Assembly: GCA_963965975.1 (NCBI GenBank)
Contig: OZ014417.1
Coordinates: forward strand, 7,870,821-7,934,820
DNA from: Xestospongia bergquistia
Lineage: Eukaryota; Porifera; Demospongiae; Haplosclerida; Petrosiidae
Direction: 5' to 3'
Length of the DNA stretch: 64,000 nucleotides
Within the stretch, counting starts at the first letter, position 1. Each line of letters opens with the position of its first letter. The translations under genes and the position numbers were made by a program. The notes beneath the pieces are model-generated. The model was not told the DNA's origin and ran no database searches. It saw only the letters and a program-made list of their open reading frames with translations. This document shows, one piece after another, positions 13,579-28,500 of this stretch.

Positions 13579-16500
13579 CAACAGCAGATTCAATTAATTT
13601 CTCTCTTGTTTTTTTCTAGAATGTACAGTCTCATTCCAGTGCTGACAGAATAGGAATGGGTAATCCAACAATCAAGTTTGGAGATTCTGAAGTTTATTTA
13701 TACCATATATCATCAAAAAGATGGATTGGTATGGAAATTATGGGACCTTCTCTTCGTCGATTGAGAACTGGATTATCTGGTCCACCCAGAGCTATACCTT
13801 ATAACCAAGTACCTCAGAATTCAGCCTTGTCTTTGAGTAGAGGAATGCATATTGGTCTTAGCGCATATGTGTGCCATCAAATAGAACATACTATGAAAGT
13901 GTTGGCAGATGTGATGGGGTAATGGATACATCAATGTTTGAATGGATGGATGGATAAATAAATAGTATATATAACAATGGACATTGTGTAACATGATAAT
14001 CGCTATAGCAACAATAATTGTGTTACTCATATTAGGAGTGAGGATGACTTGAAGTTTGTTAAGGAATCGATTCAAGAGAAAGCATTAACAAGATTTAATG
14101 ATGTGTTTATCCATCTACAGCCACCAGACAGTAAAATTGTCACAGGTAAATTGTGACCATATGAGTATTTCTATTAAAATCATATTTCTCTCTCTCCTCC
14201 TATCAGATATACACAAACATCAAGACTTATTGATGAAACTTAAAAACAGACAGACACGTTTGCATTATCATGGTACAATCAAGATGACCTTTGCACTCTT
14301 AAAACGTGCTGTCAGTCATTATGCAGTACATCCCACCAAACCAGGTCTTCTACTACAACAAACTTTATGCAAAATGCTTGGTAAATAAACCTGTTAAGGC
14401 TGTTTACAATTCAAGTTTTATCTTTTATTAGCTGCTATGGTACGAGGGAATCGACTGGCTTGTCAGAAATTTGTGAATGAACAATATCTCAATGATCTAG
14501 TTTTGTTAGTCAATACAAGTCATTTAACACATGGTCAGTAACTATATAAATTAATAATATATCTATTTATCTATCTGCCTGAAAATTAATGGTATCTAGA
14601 AAATATTTCATATATAACTTAGAATCCAATGTCTATCAAAAATGTCTAGCATATTGTATTAGTAATTAATGTTAGGTAACCTGTCTATAGTTTAGTTATT
14701 AGTTAAGGCAGCTGCTGAAATATAGAGTTCTTTGCTGACATTAACTATTTTCTCTCTTGTTGCTATAGCTATGCTAGAAGTAATGCATAGTCTGTTAGAA
14801 GAGAGTCCAGAAGTTTTGTGTTCACTTACTAAAAAGCACATTACCTCTCTCTTTAGTTTACTTTGCAAAAATGGTCGTGATGAAAAGGTTTAGTCTTACT
14901 GTAGATTGTAGATTTATTTGTTATTGTATTTAAAAGGTTATGAAATTACTTGGATCTCTGTGTGTCTGTCAGGGTGTGGCTATGAGAGACCAACAACATC
15001 AGATTTGCAGGCATTTGATGCAGTCATATGACCTGTTGTTACATACATCACTTCAACCTAAAGTTTATAGGTTAGTAATAAAAGATGATGGTTGCTACAC
15101 TCTCTCTCTCTGTCTCTCTCTTTCTCTCTTTCTCTCTCTCTCTCTCTCTTTTTCTTTCTTTTTTTCTCTTTCTCTATAGTTTTTATGCTAATATCTTCTT
15201 TAACACTGCACAAGATTTCACAAAATGGTACTTTGAACTTCACTACACTCCAACAAGTTCATCCAAAGACCACCCACCTCATCTACGTATTGGTGCTGCT
15301 AACTACATTGCATTTCAACCCTATCCAGGTGTGATGTATAAAAACTATCTATTATAAATTCAAATAATCTTAATCTCTTCAATTATATAAAAATGAAATT
15401 GAAGAGCAAAAAGGGTTAATAAATAGATGAATAAATATATAATAATTATTATAATAATAGTTTTAATTATTAGGTAATAAAGGTATAGAAATAACAGCTG
15501 GATCAATAGGAGATGACATTGTATCTATTGGATTTGATGGACATTCTGTATGGTTGAATGGTGAGCCTCATACTCCTGTTCATACAAAAAGATCTCCACC
15601 TTTGAAGCGAATAGGAAGACAAGTAAGAGAGAGAAAGGAAAGATACACTTAAACTCTATAATTCACACAGAAAATAGAAGATGCTAATATTACTTTACCA
15701 TCTGAAATTGTCCTTGGATGCTGTATGGACTTACTCTCCCGGTCACAATGGTTCACATTAAATGGAGAACCTATACCAATTAGAGCCTACTTTGGTAATG
15801 TTGATGATGTCGTTGTTGTACCAGCTGTCAGTTTTTCTGGAGGAATAGAGAAGTATGACAATTTATTATGTTATAATTTTATTTAATTTTCCTCTTCAGT
15901 GCTCGGCTATGTTTTGGAGAGAACCTTGGAGAGTTAAAGTATAATCCTCCTGAAGGATATGCTCCTCTCTGTCATTTTAAAACAGACAAAGTGAGAAAAA
16001 TGAATGAATCAGTACATTTTAACAACAGCTGCTGTTTTTTAGGAAGTTTGTCTGCGTCCTTTTCTCGATTTGGGAAACCATGATGAGAGAATTTTGTATG
16101 GACCACGGATAATTGTTGATCATGTGACTTTCAATCCTTCTACTATCGATGTATCACATGTACGACACCATATTTACATGCACTTGAAGTACATGTGTTA
16201 TCATCTCCTGCCATATTGAAATATCAACATTGACCTCAATTCTCTTTTGATAACCATATTTAATTGATATATGTACAGTCATATGTCACTATGTAGCTTT
16301 ATTATAAACCAGCTGGATAGTAGATAACAACAAGTCACTGATCTGTCATATACATGTATATATACTTCTATATGATAAAGCTTACACATATAAAGTACAT
16401 GTATATTTTTAACATATATAGGTAATGATTTCTGGACGGCTGACAAAGTTAATCGATAAATTAGCAATTACTTTTCATAATCGATGGGCTATTAGTCAAA

Positions 16501-19500
16501 TTGATGCTGGATACTCGTATGGGACTGTTACAGACCACGCTAATAAAACTCATTCTAATCTAAAGTCATTCTTTGAACTTTCTAAACAAGAACAAAATAG
16601 ATTGAGAAAAACAGGACATGTCATTGTAGCCACTCTAATTGGCCTCGGCTGTCGTCTAGCAGAAGACACTCTGGATACATATTCACAGCTGGAAAGTGAC
16701 GAAGTAATATGCATAACTTATAATAACTTAATTTATTATAAATTTATGTAGGAACTACCAGAGAAGCCTTATAGACAATCCAATGACTTTAAGCCTTATT
16801 CTCTGAAGTTATCTAAGAGGTTTCCACCGTCTCTTCTTCCACTAGCCAAGCAGCTGGCAGAGACATCTCACAATGCATGGGCTAAAGACTTGATGAACAA
16901 TGGATGGTCATATGGTTTAGTCACAGTAAGAGAAATTACACTATAACTTAAAACATAATATTAGTTACTTGTTAAATTTATAATACATTTTACATCTCAT
17001 ATTAGCGTGATGATACTAAAAACAACTGCTTACTTGTACCATATCAATGTCTCTCAGCAAAAGACAGAGAACCTTATATGTAAGCACATGTAACAGTACA
17101 TATAAGTACATATAAGTACATGTAACAGTACATGTAAGTACATGTAACAGTACGTATAAGTACATATAAGTACATGTAACAGTACATGTAAGTACATATA
17201 AGTACATGTAACAGTACATATAAGTACATGTAACAGTACATATAAGTACATATAAGTACATGTAACAGTACATGTAAGTACATATAAGTACATGTAACAG
17301 TACATATAAGTACATGTAACAGTACATATAAGTACATGTAACAGTACATATAAGTACATGTAACAGTACATATAAGTACATGTAACAGTACATATAAGTA
17401 CATATAAGTACATGTAACAGTACATGTAAGTACATATAACAGTACATATAAGTACATGTAACAGTACATGTAAGTACATGTAACAGTACATGTATTTTAT
17501 CACATTTACTTAACCATTTCTATTGTCTAGTGAAAAGGAAAAAGAAAACCTACTTACTATCTCTGCCCTCAACTACAAAATCTACCCTCCTTCTTTAGAT
17601 CAAATGAGAGACGACTATATATTATCACAAATACCTTTTCGGACCTTTCGTGGACAATTTGCTTCTTACTGTTCAGGCCAAGGAAAATGGTAGAGATACA
17701 ATATGTCCTCTAGTTATCATATTTGTATTGTTTATACATATAGGTATTTTAAAGTGAAACTCCTAAAAGGTATTTTGACACGAATTGGTTGGGCAAAACC
17801 GGGGTTCTCACCCTCGTCTCTGTTAGGATCAGACACTTTTTCTTATGCGATTGATGGTTACCAGGTAACTGTTGTCATAGATACGTGTACTACATAGACT
17901 TTTAATTGTTACCATGATATACACTTAATGTTTTGTATATTGGTACATTCAGGCTTGTAAATGGCACAACAGATCAGAGAAATTTGGTCAAATGTGGAAG
18001 GAAGGAGATGTAATAACTTGTTTGTTAGATTTGGATAATCAGATAATGAGTAAGTTGAAAATATAACTCTTCTTTCTAAAATCTTTTTCATTTTATTCTA
18101 GCTTTTGCTCGAGATAGTCAACTACTTGAGAGTCCATCTGGAGAGACAATTGCCTTTACTGGGTTCCCTAAAGATTGCTCTTATGTTCCTGCCGTTTCTG
18201 TGTTTATGGGAGGAGAAGTGCAGCTGTTACTCGAACCTCAGGTAAGCAAGAATATCTACTTCAAGTTTGTTTATTGCTATTTAATCGTTTGATTTGACAT
18301 TAAAACTAATAAAGATAGTAACAGAATTTAGCCTAGATCACTAAATATGTCATCACTAAATATGTCATCACTAAGCATGTCATCACTAAATATGTCATCA
18401 CTAAATATGTCATCACTAAATATGTCATCACTAAGCATGTCATCACTAAATATGTCATCACTAAGCATGTCATCACTAAATATGTCATCGCTAAGCATGT
18501 CATCACTAAATATGTCATCACTAAGCATGTCATCTTTACTAGTATGTGTATAGATGAGTGAAATACATGTAATAAAAGTATCACTAAATATCTAATGTAG
18601 TCAATTTACATGTAACATTAGATCTACAAGATGTAATATCATCTTCTTTCTATATCTAGAAATATGATTCTACTAATCATATTCTAGTGGGATATGAAGC
18701 CATTGAAGCGTAAGTTACTCCACTATCATTTTATATCTCCCATCCTCCTCTATGCATAAACTCATACACAAAATAATCCATTATATTAATTGACCTTTGT
18801 CTCCCATAGCAACATACGTAGCCTGATACCTCTATGGTACTCTGATAACTCAGGCATATTTGAAGTTATTACATCATCGCATTCTTATCTCTCTCTCACC
18901 TCTTCAAAGACCTACCTTTCTGATGCTATTGCTGTTAGAAGCAACAACTTTGTTAAGCAGACCTGTCTCAGATTAAATATGGGTGTGGCTATCCCCTTTG
19001 ACCACACTTCTATTCTATCAGATGATACTCTCTCTGAAGCCTTGGAATCTGATGAAGAGATAAACGTTTCTTTTTCAGTAATTATACCGAGTGGACAAAA
19101 TCCCTCGCTGGTCTATGTGGGTTGGGCTAAATCTGAATTTATGTACAGAAATAAACATTTTCGAGCTAACAGTCCCAAAATTTCCTTTGGATATAATGTA
19201 GAATTAAAACAACCTATGGAGGGGGCGGAGTCAGTAGAATATGAGGACACATCCATTACTCAGAAACCAGGCGTCAAATATTGTAATGCCTATTTAGTGA
19301 AACTGAGTGCCTTATTGGAAGTAGATGTGGTTTTCTTGGCAGCAGAGACCAGGTAAGTATTTATTACATTTGTATTTACTTACTAATTCCATTGATAGGG
19401 TCGATTGTATTCTGAATGTCACTAATGGTCACATGACTTTCACATGCCCCACTTTTCGTGGCAATGATATTACATTACAGATGATGACAACAGGGAAAGT

Positions 19501-22500
19501 ATTCCCTATGCTGATCACTGACCCCTCACAAGAAAATGTCGGAGAGTTTCTATTCAGTCCAGTTGACGGCTGTCATCCATTAGCTATCACTCTGACTAGC
19601 AGTGGATTGATTGATAACATTCCCAATTTATTGCCCTCCATGACATTGATGACTGTAGCTGAATCGTCATGGTATCAAATGGAAAACAACTGTACACCTT
19701 ATGACTGTTCTGGTCTCAGTCTAACGCCTACATCATCTGGTCTGAGTCTACCTAACCTGCCAACTCAAAACCTCTTGATTTTAACGGTCCCTCAAGAAGA
19801 GAGAGTTATCGGATTTTCAGAGATTATAGAGATGCCTGGTCTTTACAACTATCATGTAGAAACCCTCAGAACTTTAAAAGCATGCTGTATGCATAACAAC
19901 ACTGATACTGCTAAACAGGTTTGTTAAACTGGTTTAACCACCACTAAATAATTTGTATTTAATATTCGTAGGTTAGTGAGTTGATCTCTTGGGATCAATT
20001 TATGTATATTTCTGAGGGAACTCGCTGGGACTATCTATTAAGAGCAGAGTACTTTAATCTCTTAAATGTATTGTACTTAGAACACGAAGTGTCATTGAGA
20101 TTGACGATGCAACAAGACTTTATCTTTTCAATTGAGTCTTGTCACAAGAAGCACAGCTTGGTAAATCGTCGTGGTTCCTTCTCTCAGCCACTACTCAACC
20201 GTAACATATCGGGTGATTTTAGTGGATTTTATGAATGTATTAGACAGCATATCGATCAATTCCAAGAATTAAAACAATGTGTATTTAAAACTATTGGTAG
20301 ATTAATAGCAAATAGAACCTTAACATGTCGTATGTTGTCAACTAAAGATCATAACTCACTTCTAATTCCACTAGTAACTGCTCTTGATAGCTTTCTAGTT
20401 TTGAGGTTATTTAACACTGAAGAAGATAGACAACAGTTGCTATCACTCCTTCATCCTTCCCTTGGTCCACCTGGGTCTAATAGAGGTTTCTCTCTTTTAA
20501 CAATGTCTACTGACTCTACATTTCAGTCATTGCTATGCGATTTACTAGATCATTTGTGCGATTGTCAGCTGCAAGGTCGAATTGATCATGTGATAAAGTT
20601 TGCAGATACTTTTGTAAGTGAGCTTCAGCTAGATCAGAAGAGAAGAGCTGAAGAATCATTAGAACAGTTGTCGCCACAAGTTATCCAAGAGATGAATACA
20701 CCCACAGAGAAACAAGTAAGATGGTATAGATTTTGACACCATTAAGATAATATGAAGTAAATACACTATATACCACTATTACTAGCTAATATAGGACACT
20801 ATATACCACTATTACTAGCTAATATAGGACACTATATACCACTATTACTAGCTAATATAGGACACTATATACCACTATTACTAGCTAACATAGGACACTA
20901 TATACCACTATTACTAGCTAACATAGGACACTATATACCACTATTACTAGCTAATATAGGACACTATATACCACTATTACTAGCTAACATAGTACTATAA
21001 AACTATTCCAGCTCAGATATATAACCTTGGTGCTAAGACAGCTGTCACAGGTGGTAAATAAGAGTTAGATCTTATATATATTTAGTTAGTAGTATAAAGT
21101 TAATGCATATTAGATCTGTTTGTTATAATAATAGTGTTACATGATTTCTCTATCTTCTGATTGTTATTTTTGTTACTATAGGTGGCTGTAATGTTATCAT
21201 TTAATAGCGTTGAAGGAGAGACGTCTTGTCCTACTAATGAGTTACTTCGTCAAGAACTAGAGACATTTCACATACGTCTTAAAACTCACTGTGGCACAAC
21301 TGATCTAGAGGATAGTCCCCAAAATAAATGGAGTGAAGACTTAACGACTTTTGAAAAATTGGAAAAACTTGTTAAACTGGTTATGAAAACGACACATAGT
21401 GAGAAGAAGGTATCTGAAGGTCAAGTACAAAAATTACAGAGTGTCATTAAATCTACTTTGTTAAATTGGTGCCGTGAAGATATCAAAGATGTTAAAGTTG
21501 CTGAAAAAATTTTTAAACTTCTGTGCCGTCAATTCAATGAAACTGACCAGTTAATTCAGGCGCTAAAAAGAACTTATGTAATAGAACATGCAGCTGAATT
21601 CTGTACTAGTGGGATATTAGAATTTAGACGGGCCCTGGGACAAGTGAGAATGATGTTGAAGATTGGACTGGGAGAGAAGGAGGAAGAGATACTTGAAAAA
21701 ATGCTTAGGTATGTTAAATTAATTTATAATTGTTAATTAATCAGAATAATTGATGGAGCACTAATAAACAGCTGCATAGTTATACTGACATACTGCAGTA
21801 CATTGATCAGTGTTACCATGGCAATTAATTTATTAATTTTTTGTTACATTTTATAGCACACTTCGACAAAGTGAAATGTTCTCTCTTCATCCTGACCTTC
21901 TACGTCTTACAAGGGTGCACACCACAGTGATCAATGTTATGAAAAGTTATTCAAATTTTAATAACAGCTTCCAACAAACTGAAGTTATTAAAATTCAGCA
22001 GAAACTTAGAATGATTATGTCTGAGGTAAAAGGTAATGATACGCTTAATGTTATCATATTTCCTGTAGGATGGGTTCATGGGACCTGTGGAAGAGTGCTG
22101 TAAGTTTTTATGTGCTTTTGCTCAAACTAGTCGTCAAAACCAGTCAGTCCTGTTTGAGCATATTCCATACCTGTTAAACCAGTGTATTGAAAATGCCGGT
22201 AAGTACATGTTAATAATTACAAATACCACTATATGTACACGTTATACTAGATCGTCTAGCAGGTGATACTTGTAGTCCTTTGGATGTTGCCATAGCAACT
22301 ATCAGTAATAATTCTGATTTGGTAATGGAATTGAGTGAAGAAGTGTTTGTTCAAGTGATCACACTTATGAAGAATATGATTAAATATGGAGGAGAAGATG
22401 AGAAGGGTAGTAAAATGTCACTTTTAGGGAGCATGTCAGCAGAATGGACACCTTCTGGTTCTGAAAAGTGTCTCAAGTTCCTTCTTGCAGCTGTTTGGGT

Positions 22501-25500
22501 AAATGGTATGTTATCTTTTATAAAGAGGGATAATTCTAATTTTTTGTATGTTCAATTAATAAATTGCTAATAGCCTCTATCTTTAATGATATAATTACAT
22601 CTATATTAAATCAATATACTAATAATATACTAACTTTTACTGCAATATTGCTACAATATACTGAAATTTACTGAGTTTTACTGCAATATCCTAACCACTT
22701 TAGGTGAAACAACTTTACAGAATGCATCTATTATTATACGTCTTATTATCCAACATCCTGAATGTCTGGGACCAGGATACTGGGGACAGTCACTTCCTTT
22801 AATTGAAATTTTTAATGAGTCCCTTTCTCTTCTAAGGACAAAGACCAAGCCTTTGAAAACACAATCGTTAAATCGACAGGAGACCATTGTCAAAGTTGAG
22901 TCCAATCATCGAAGCTCACCTGCTCACCTTCCACGTAGTCGTTCGTCAGTCTTCAAGTTCAGTTTACTATCAGCAGATTTTACGTTGTCATTTTACACGA
23001 CTCTAATACGACTATTTGCTTCTTGTGCTATCCCTAATACCACTCAAGACACCAGTCGTAACTATGGCAACAACAAATATAGTTCAGACCATATTCTGCC
23101 CTTCCTACAGAGTTTGGTTTCCATAGAAACTCTTAAAGAACTGCTCACTTTTCCTTTAAGTAAAGATGGAATGTCTCCTAACCACAAGGAAGCCTTGTTG
23201 ATGTTTTTACATCGTGTTTATTCAGTTAGTGAGCCAGAGCTTCTCCTAAACTTAATAACAGATGTCTTTATAATTGATATTGATACAACATTATCTATGC
23301 TACAGGTGATTATCTGTTATACATTAAATGTATTCATCTGTATTTATTAATTTAATACAATTATGTTTTTTTTTGTTTACAGATTTTAGATGACAAATAC
23401 ACAATGGTCTATTATTTTTGCTATTTATGTCAATATGTCTTGCCGTTCTTAGAGGACCATTCTTATCATTTTCCTTGCCTTACTGCTCAATTACCGGTAT
23501 TGTTGAACCTCATGTTAAAATGCTACCAGCTAGCCAGATCATCTTATGCTTGTGGTTTCTATGGCAACAAGATAGATTCATTTCTTATTAAAATGACAAA
23601 GTATGGATGAAAGAGTTGATGAATGGATCAATAGCTGGATAAATGGACAAATGAATTATCGTTTATTTTATTTAGGACATTACCTCCACAAGCAATTCTA
23701 AAATTTTTGCCTCATTTTCTCACTGATATCAGTTCTCAATCTGTTGCATTTAAAACAGCTGTAAAGGTAATGTTCATGTACAAATACACCAAAGTACACA
23801 TATATACCAGTGTACCAATATACCAAATATACCAATGTATCAATACTAAATATACCAGTGTACCAATGTACCAATATACCAATGTATCAATATACCAGTG
23901 TACCAATATACCAATGTACCAATATACCAATGTATCAATGTACCAGTCTACCAATATACCAAATATACCATTGTAACAATATACCAATATATCAATGTAC
24001 CAGTCTACCAATGTACCAATATACCAATGTATCAATATACCAGTGTACCAATATACCAATGTATCAATGTACCAGTGTACCAATATACCAATGTACTAGT
24101 GTACCAATATACCAAATATACCAGTGTACCAATATACCAATATATCAATGTACCAGTCTACCAATATACCAAATATACCATTGTAACAATATACCAAACT
24201 ACCAATATACCAATTCACCAGTCTACCAATATACCAATGTATCAATGTATCGGTGTACCAATATATCAGTATACCAATATACCAATGTATCAATGTACCA
24301 GTCTACCAATATACCAAATATACCATTGTAACAATATACCAATATATCAATGTACCAGTCTACCAATGTACCAATATACCAATGTATCAATATACCAGTG
24401 TACCAATATACCAATGTATCAATGTACCAGTGTACCAATATACCAATGTACTAGTGTACCAATATACCAAATATACCAGTGTACCAATATACCAATATAT
24501 CAATGTACCAGTCTACCAATATACCAAATATACCATTGTAACAATATACCAAACTACCAATATACCAATTCACCAGTCTACCAATATACCAATGTATCAA
24601 TGTATCGGTGTACCAATATATCAGTATACCAATATACCAATGTATCAATGTACCAGTGTACCAATATACCAGTGTACCAATGTATCAATGTACCAGTGTA
24701 CCAATATACCTATGTACCAATGTACTAGTGTACCAATATACCAATGTACCAGTGTACCAATATAACTATGTATCAATGTACCAGTGTACCAATATACCAA
24801 TATACTCTTATGCAATCCAACACAGGTACTGACAGGACATTATCAACACTACAGTCAGTACTATTCTTCGGGGATGTTAACTAATGTCTATAAACTGGCT
24901 CCTCCAGGACAAAAAGAGAAGGTATATATTGCACTACTTTTCAGCTGGCTTCTTGATATCTCTTACAGCAAGGTACATTACAATGTCAGTAGAGTTTATT
25001 AAAGTTGACATTTATTAGACACAGGGAGTGACACTTATTACAGAATGCTTAGAAGCTTTGGCCTCAGCCCTGTTACCAGAAACACTGGTACCATCGCTAG
25101 AGAAGTTTACATTGGCAATTTCTATCCCACCCTCTATGGACGAAGGAGAAGACAGTCTTCTCCATGTTGAAAACATGGAGTTATCAAATGAATGGATGAT
25201 TTTTGTTAAAGAATTTGCTAAGTTTTGTCATGAGGAGTGGGTCTATGAAAAGGTTTGCATATGATAGTATAATGAGACTAAAAAAATATTGGTTATTATA
25301 TTATCCTCTAGCAACAAATTCAAGGATGGTCATATGCTCCTCAATATAACCAAGCTGATTACAAAGACAACAGAATGAAACCATTTGAGTGCCTTGAAGA
25401 GAAGGTATATGTGATGTAACTAATGACACAAGTTTAAGTTTTCTTTTTAGTATCGCATTCAACTACTTCAACCTGCTAAACTGGTATTACAAGTACTACT

Positions 25501-28500
25501 GTTTTATGGATGTGTTTTTAATCGTGGCAGTGGTACCACTCAACCAGGCTGTGTTCCTCGCAAACCAAAACTAATTTGTGTAATGCCATTGAAAAAGGGG
25601 AAGAAGGTTAGAAAATTTATTCATTGTAAATCCCAAACATTCCACATTTAATAATTGTAGACTCTGAATATTGGCATCCAAAAAAAATTAAAATGATTTA
25701 AAATATTTCAATTCTCTAGATATCAGTAGTGACTTTAGATAATCCTGACAGTTGGTACATGTATGAACCATCTGTAATGGACCTCAGTAAAGTCCAATCC
25801 CCCATCAATTTTCAAGTGAGACATTATATAAGAGACGCCCTCTGAGTGCCATATGGCACAAATTAATTAAAGGGGTGTGTTATCTTTTTAAAGAGAATTA
25901 GGTATCCTTAGAGTGATAAGTTTTCTTACTTGACATAAGTACATGTACATTGTGCATGTATGGATGGAAGATATCTTTCTCTTTCTAGACTATTGCAGAG
26001 GCAACTGCTGAAATACTTGACAATTTTCATAAAAAGCGTTTGAAAAAATCTACTTCAGTACCAACAGTCGATGCCTTCTCTCTTGAATCTGTTTACAATC
26101 CGATTCTCACTCTGTTTGGGACAAAACAGTCTGGTCAAAGTTTTAAATTTGTGATGCATTTTTTGAAATTTATGAAACTAAAGGGACTAGTATGTACTGG
26201 AGGATTTACTTCATTACCAGTACATCTACAGAGCATTATAAATCAGACTGCTGAATATAAGCCTTTTGCTAGCCAGGTATAATAGATAGATGGATGGATG
26301 GACAGAGAGATAAATTGATAGATGAATGGATGGATGGATAGACAGAGTGATAGATTGATGGATGAATGGATCAAAGTTGTAAAACATATCATATTACACA
26401 GCTGTTTCAAGAATTTCTGACAGCATTGGAGACTCCATGTAGCTGTACTGGTGAATGTTGCGAGTGTTGTTCTCGTAAACAGGCACTGTTCCCTATTTTA
26501 AGTCGGTACCTCTCGTGTCATGCCTCATACTTCAATCCTAATATTGGAGAGACAGAGCGACGTCTCGCTTATGCTACGTTAGGAGAGAAAGTCCTGATAG
26601 CTAGGTAAAATGGATGAATTGTTTAGATAAGTAGATAAATGGTCCAGGTACAAATGGATGGATGAATGAATATATAGACAGACAAACAGATAGCAGCTGA
26701 AAGCAAAGAAAATGACACAACATTTTTCTTATATTAGAATACTCTATCAAGTTCATCGTTTATTGGGACAATGTGTTGACATTGTGTTTGTGACTCCTGT
26801 TAATGGTATATCTAAGTCTCTGCCCAGTGATGATGACGACAGACCACACCCAATATCATTGCTATCAATAAAAGAGAAGAACATGATATTGTTACAACGT
26901 ATTATATCATTGTCTCTAAGTTTGGTAAAAGCTGTGGATACAAGGTAATTAATTAGTCACGTGATAATCACATGATTAACTTTTATTGGTGCTTAACATT
27001 GTTATTTTCATTGTCATTATCTAAACCAATCATGTGATTATCACATGATCTGTCAATTCCATACAGTGAGAAGGATGTACTACAAGAAGTGGGTGTGTAC
27101 TTCACTTGGGTAGCAAATATCCTGGACAAATTCCCAGACTCAATTGCGAGACAATCTCAAAACCAGTCATCTCTATCTGATAGGAAATATTTATTGTATT
27201 GTCTACATTGTCTAATACCTGCTTTGACTGCATTGTTTAAACAGTTTCAGGGAACATTTAAAGAAATGAGTGATTCTATTCAGATATTGGACCAATGGCC
27301 AAACATCTTTGCTGCCATTTATACAGCAATATCCAAACATGTCCACCTCTTCTATGAACAGTAAGCAACCATCACTCAATATTACATTAGTCCATTCTGT
27401 TTTATGATTTGATCTTCTTAATAAACCAGCTGGCATCAATATTAAAGATGTTTTTATGCATCCATACTCTTGTTTTATTTATCCATTTAGTGAGGTAATG
27501 TCCTCCATTGGACAGTGTTTGTCCATCATGTATCAAGTCTATCCTAAACAAAGACACAGTGAAAAGAAAATATTCCATCTTCAAATCTCTCATCTTGTTA
27601 AAGAACTGATTTCAGCAGCTGCTAAACAATTGTCAATTGAAAAGACTTCATTCGTAGCTATTGTCATTGCCCCCATTCTAATCAGGTAATTAAGTTGTCA
27701 TAGCAACAGATTGAAAATGATTAATAAATATTCTACCACAGTCAATTAGAGATCTCAAGTGATAATAAAGACCTTTGTATTAGGTAATAGCTATATATAG
27801 TGTATATCATGTATCAATAGGAACCTTGTATTTTATTTTTGTAGAGATGTTGATCGACTGATTAAGTTAATTCTGAGGCTGGTATCTGAACATTTGAGTG
27901 ACCCTAATGCAACATGGATGAAGGAATTATGCAGTAAGAGTGACGTTATGACATCATTATGATATCATCTTGTTGCAGCTGTTTCTTACAAGTTAGCGGC
28001 ATATTGTTCTTCATCTCTCTTGCGGACTCACCTTCTTCCTATTGTTGCATCACTAAGTGTACTTTGTAACCAATTGCGGCAGGAAGAACAGTTGATTTTG
28101 TCTGCAATGCAAGTAAAGGAGAAGGATATCCTCTTAAAACAGCGAAAATTGAGCCAGGTGAGTCCCAATGTTGTTATATGATGTAGTCATAATGATGTAA
28201 TGTATTAATGTTACTATTTATAGAGTATCAAACATTTTGCACGAGATGTGGCATCAGTTTTTTTATTTGTTATAACATTTTATCAAAAATATGAATACCT
28301 TTTGAAAGACTTTAAACGTCGAGGAATCAATTATTTCTACTTACAAATGACTTCACTTCTAAATTATTGGTTTTCATCACAGGTGGGTGGAGCTAAGCCA
28401 ATTTATATTTAATACATTGTCTTTCTCGATTAGCGCTTTTCAATCCAGCTGGATTCTCATATTAGTCCTGTTAGCCACATCCCTCATATTAATGGTATTG

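Larger units (their letters stand above)
10146..14155 (+). other. RyR N-terminal Ins145/MIR beta-trefoil region
   Basis: The exons give the N-terminal ligand-domain fold followed by MIR repeats. Visible motifs are [38 protein letters not shown] and [19 protein letters not shown], then [13 protein letters not shown]. These parallel vertebrate GGHVLRLFHGHMDECLT, WGQPLRVRHVTTGQYLAL and KYGESLCFVQHV. The region forms the cytosolic gating ring. Confidence 0.85.
15179..19700 (+). other. RyR SPRY domains and first RYR repeat pair
   Basis: SPRY1 is at about 15179-15950 ([50 protein letters not shown]). The RYR repeat pair is at about 16424-17080 ([19 protein letters not shown] and [21 protein letters not shown]). 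SPRY2 is at about 17640-18240 ([48 protein letters not shown]). SPRY3 is at about 18810-19640 ([12 protein letters not shown]). The order is that of animal ryanodine receptors and is absent from IP3 receptors. Confidence 0.86.

Noticed and set aside
17016-17503. Three long minus-strand frames rich in Tyr, Cys, Val and Leu
   Set aside because: All three frames are open because the minisatellite unit has no stop; it is an intron of the receptor gene.
18345-18538. CRISPR-like array
   Set aside because: Repeats are contiguous 15-mers with no spacers, in a eukaryotic intron.
23707-24832. Large Tyr/Gln/Thr/Asn-rich proteins up to 276 codons
   Set aside because: Products of the ACCAATATACCAATGT minisatellite; they occur on both strands and in several frames.
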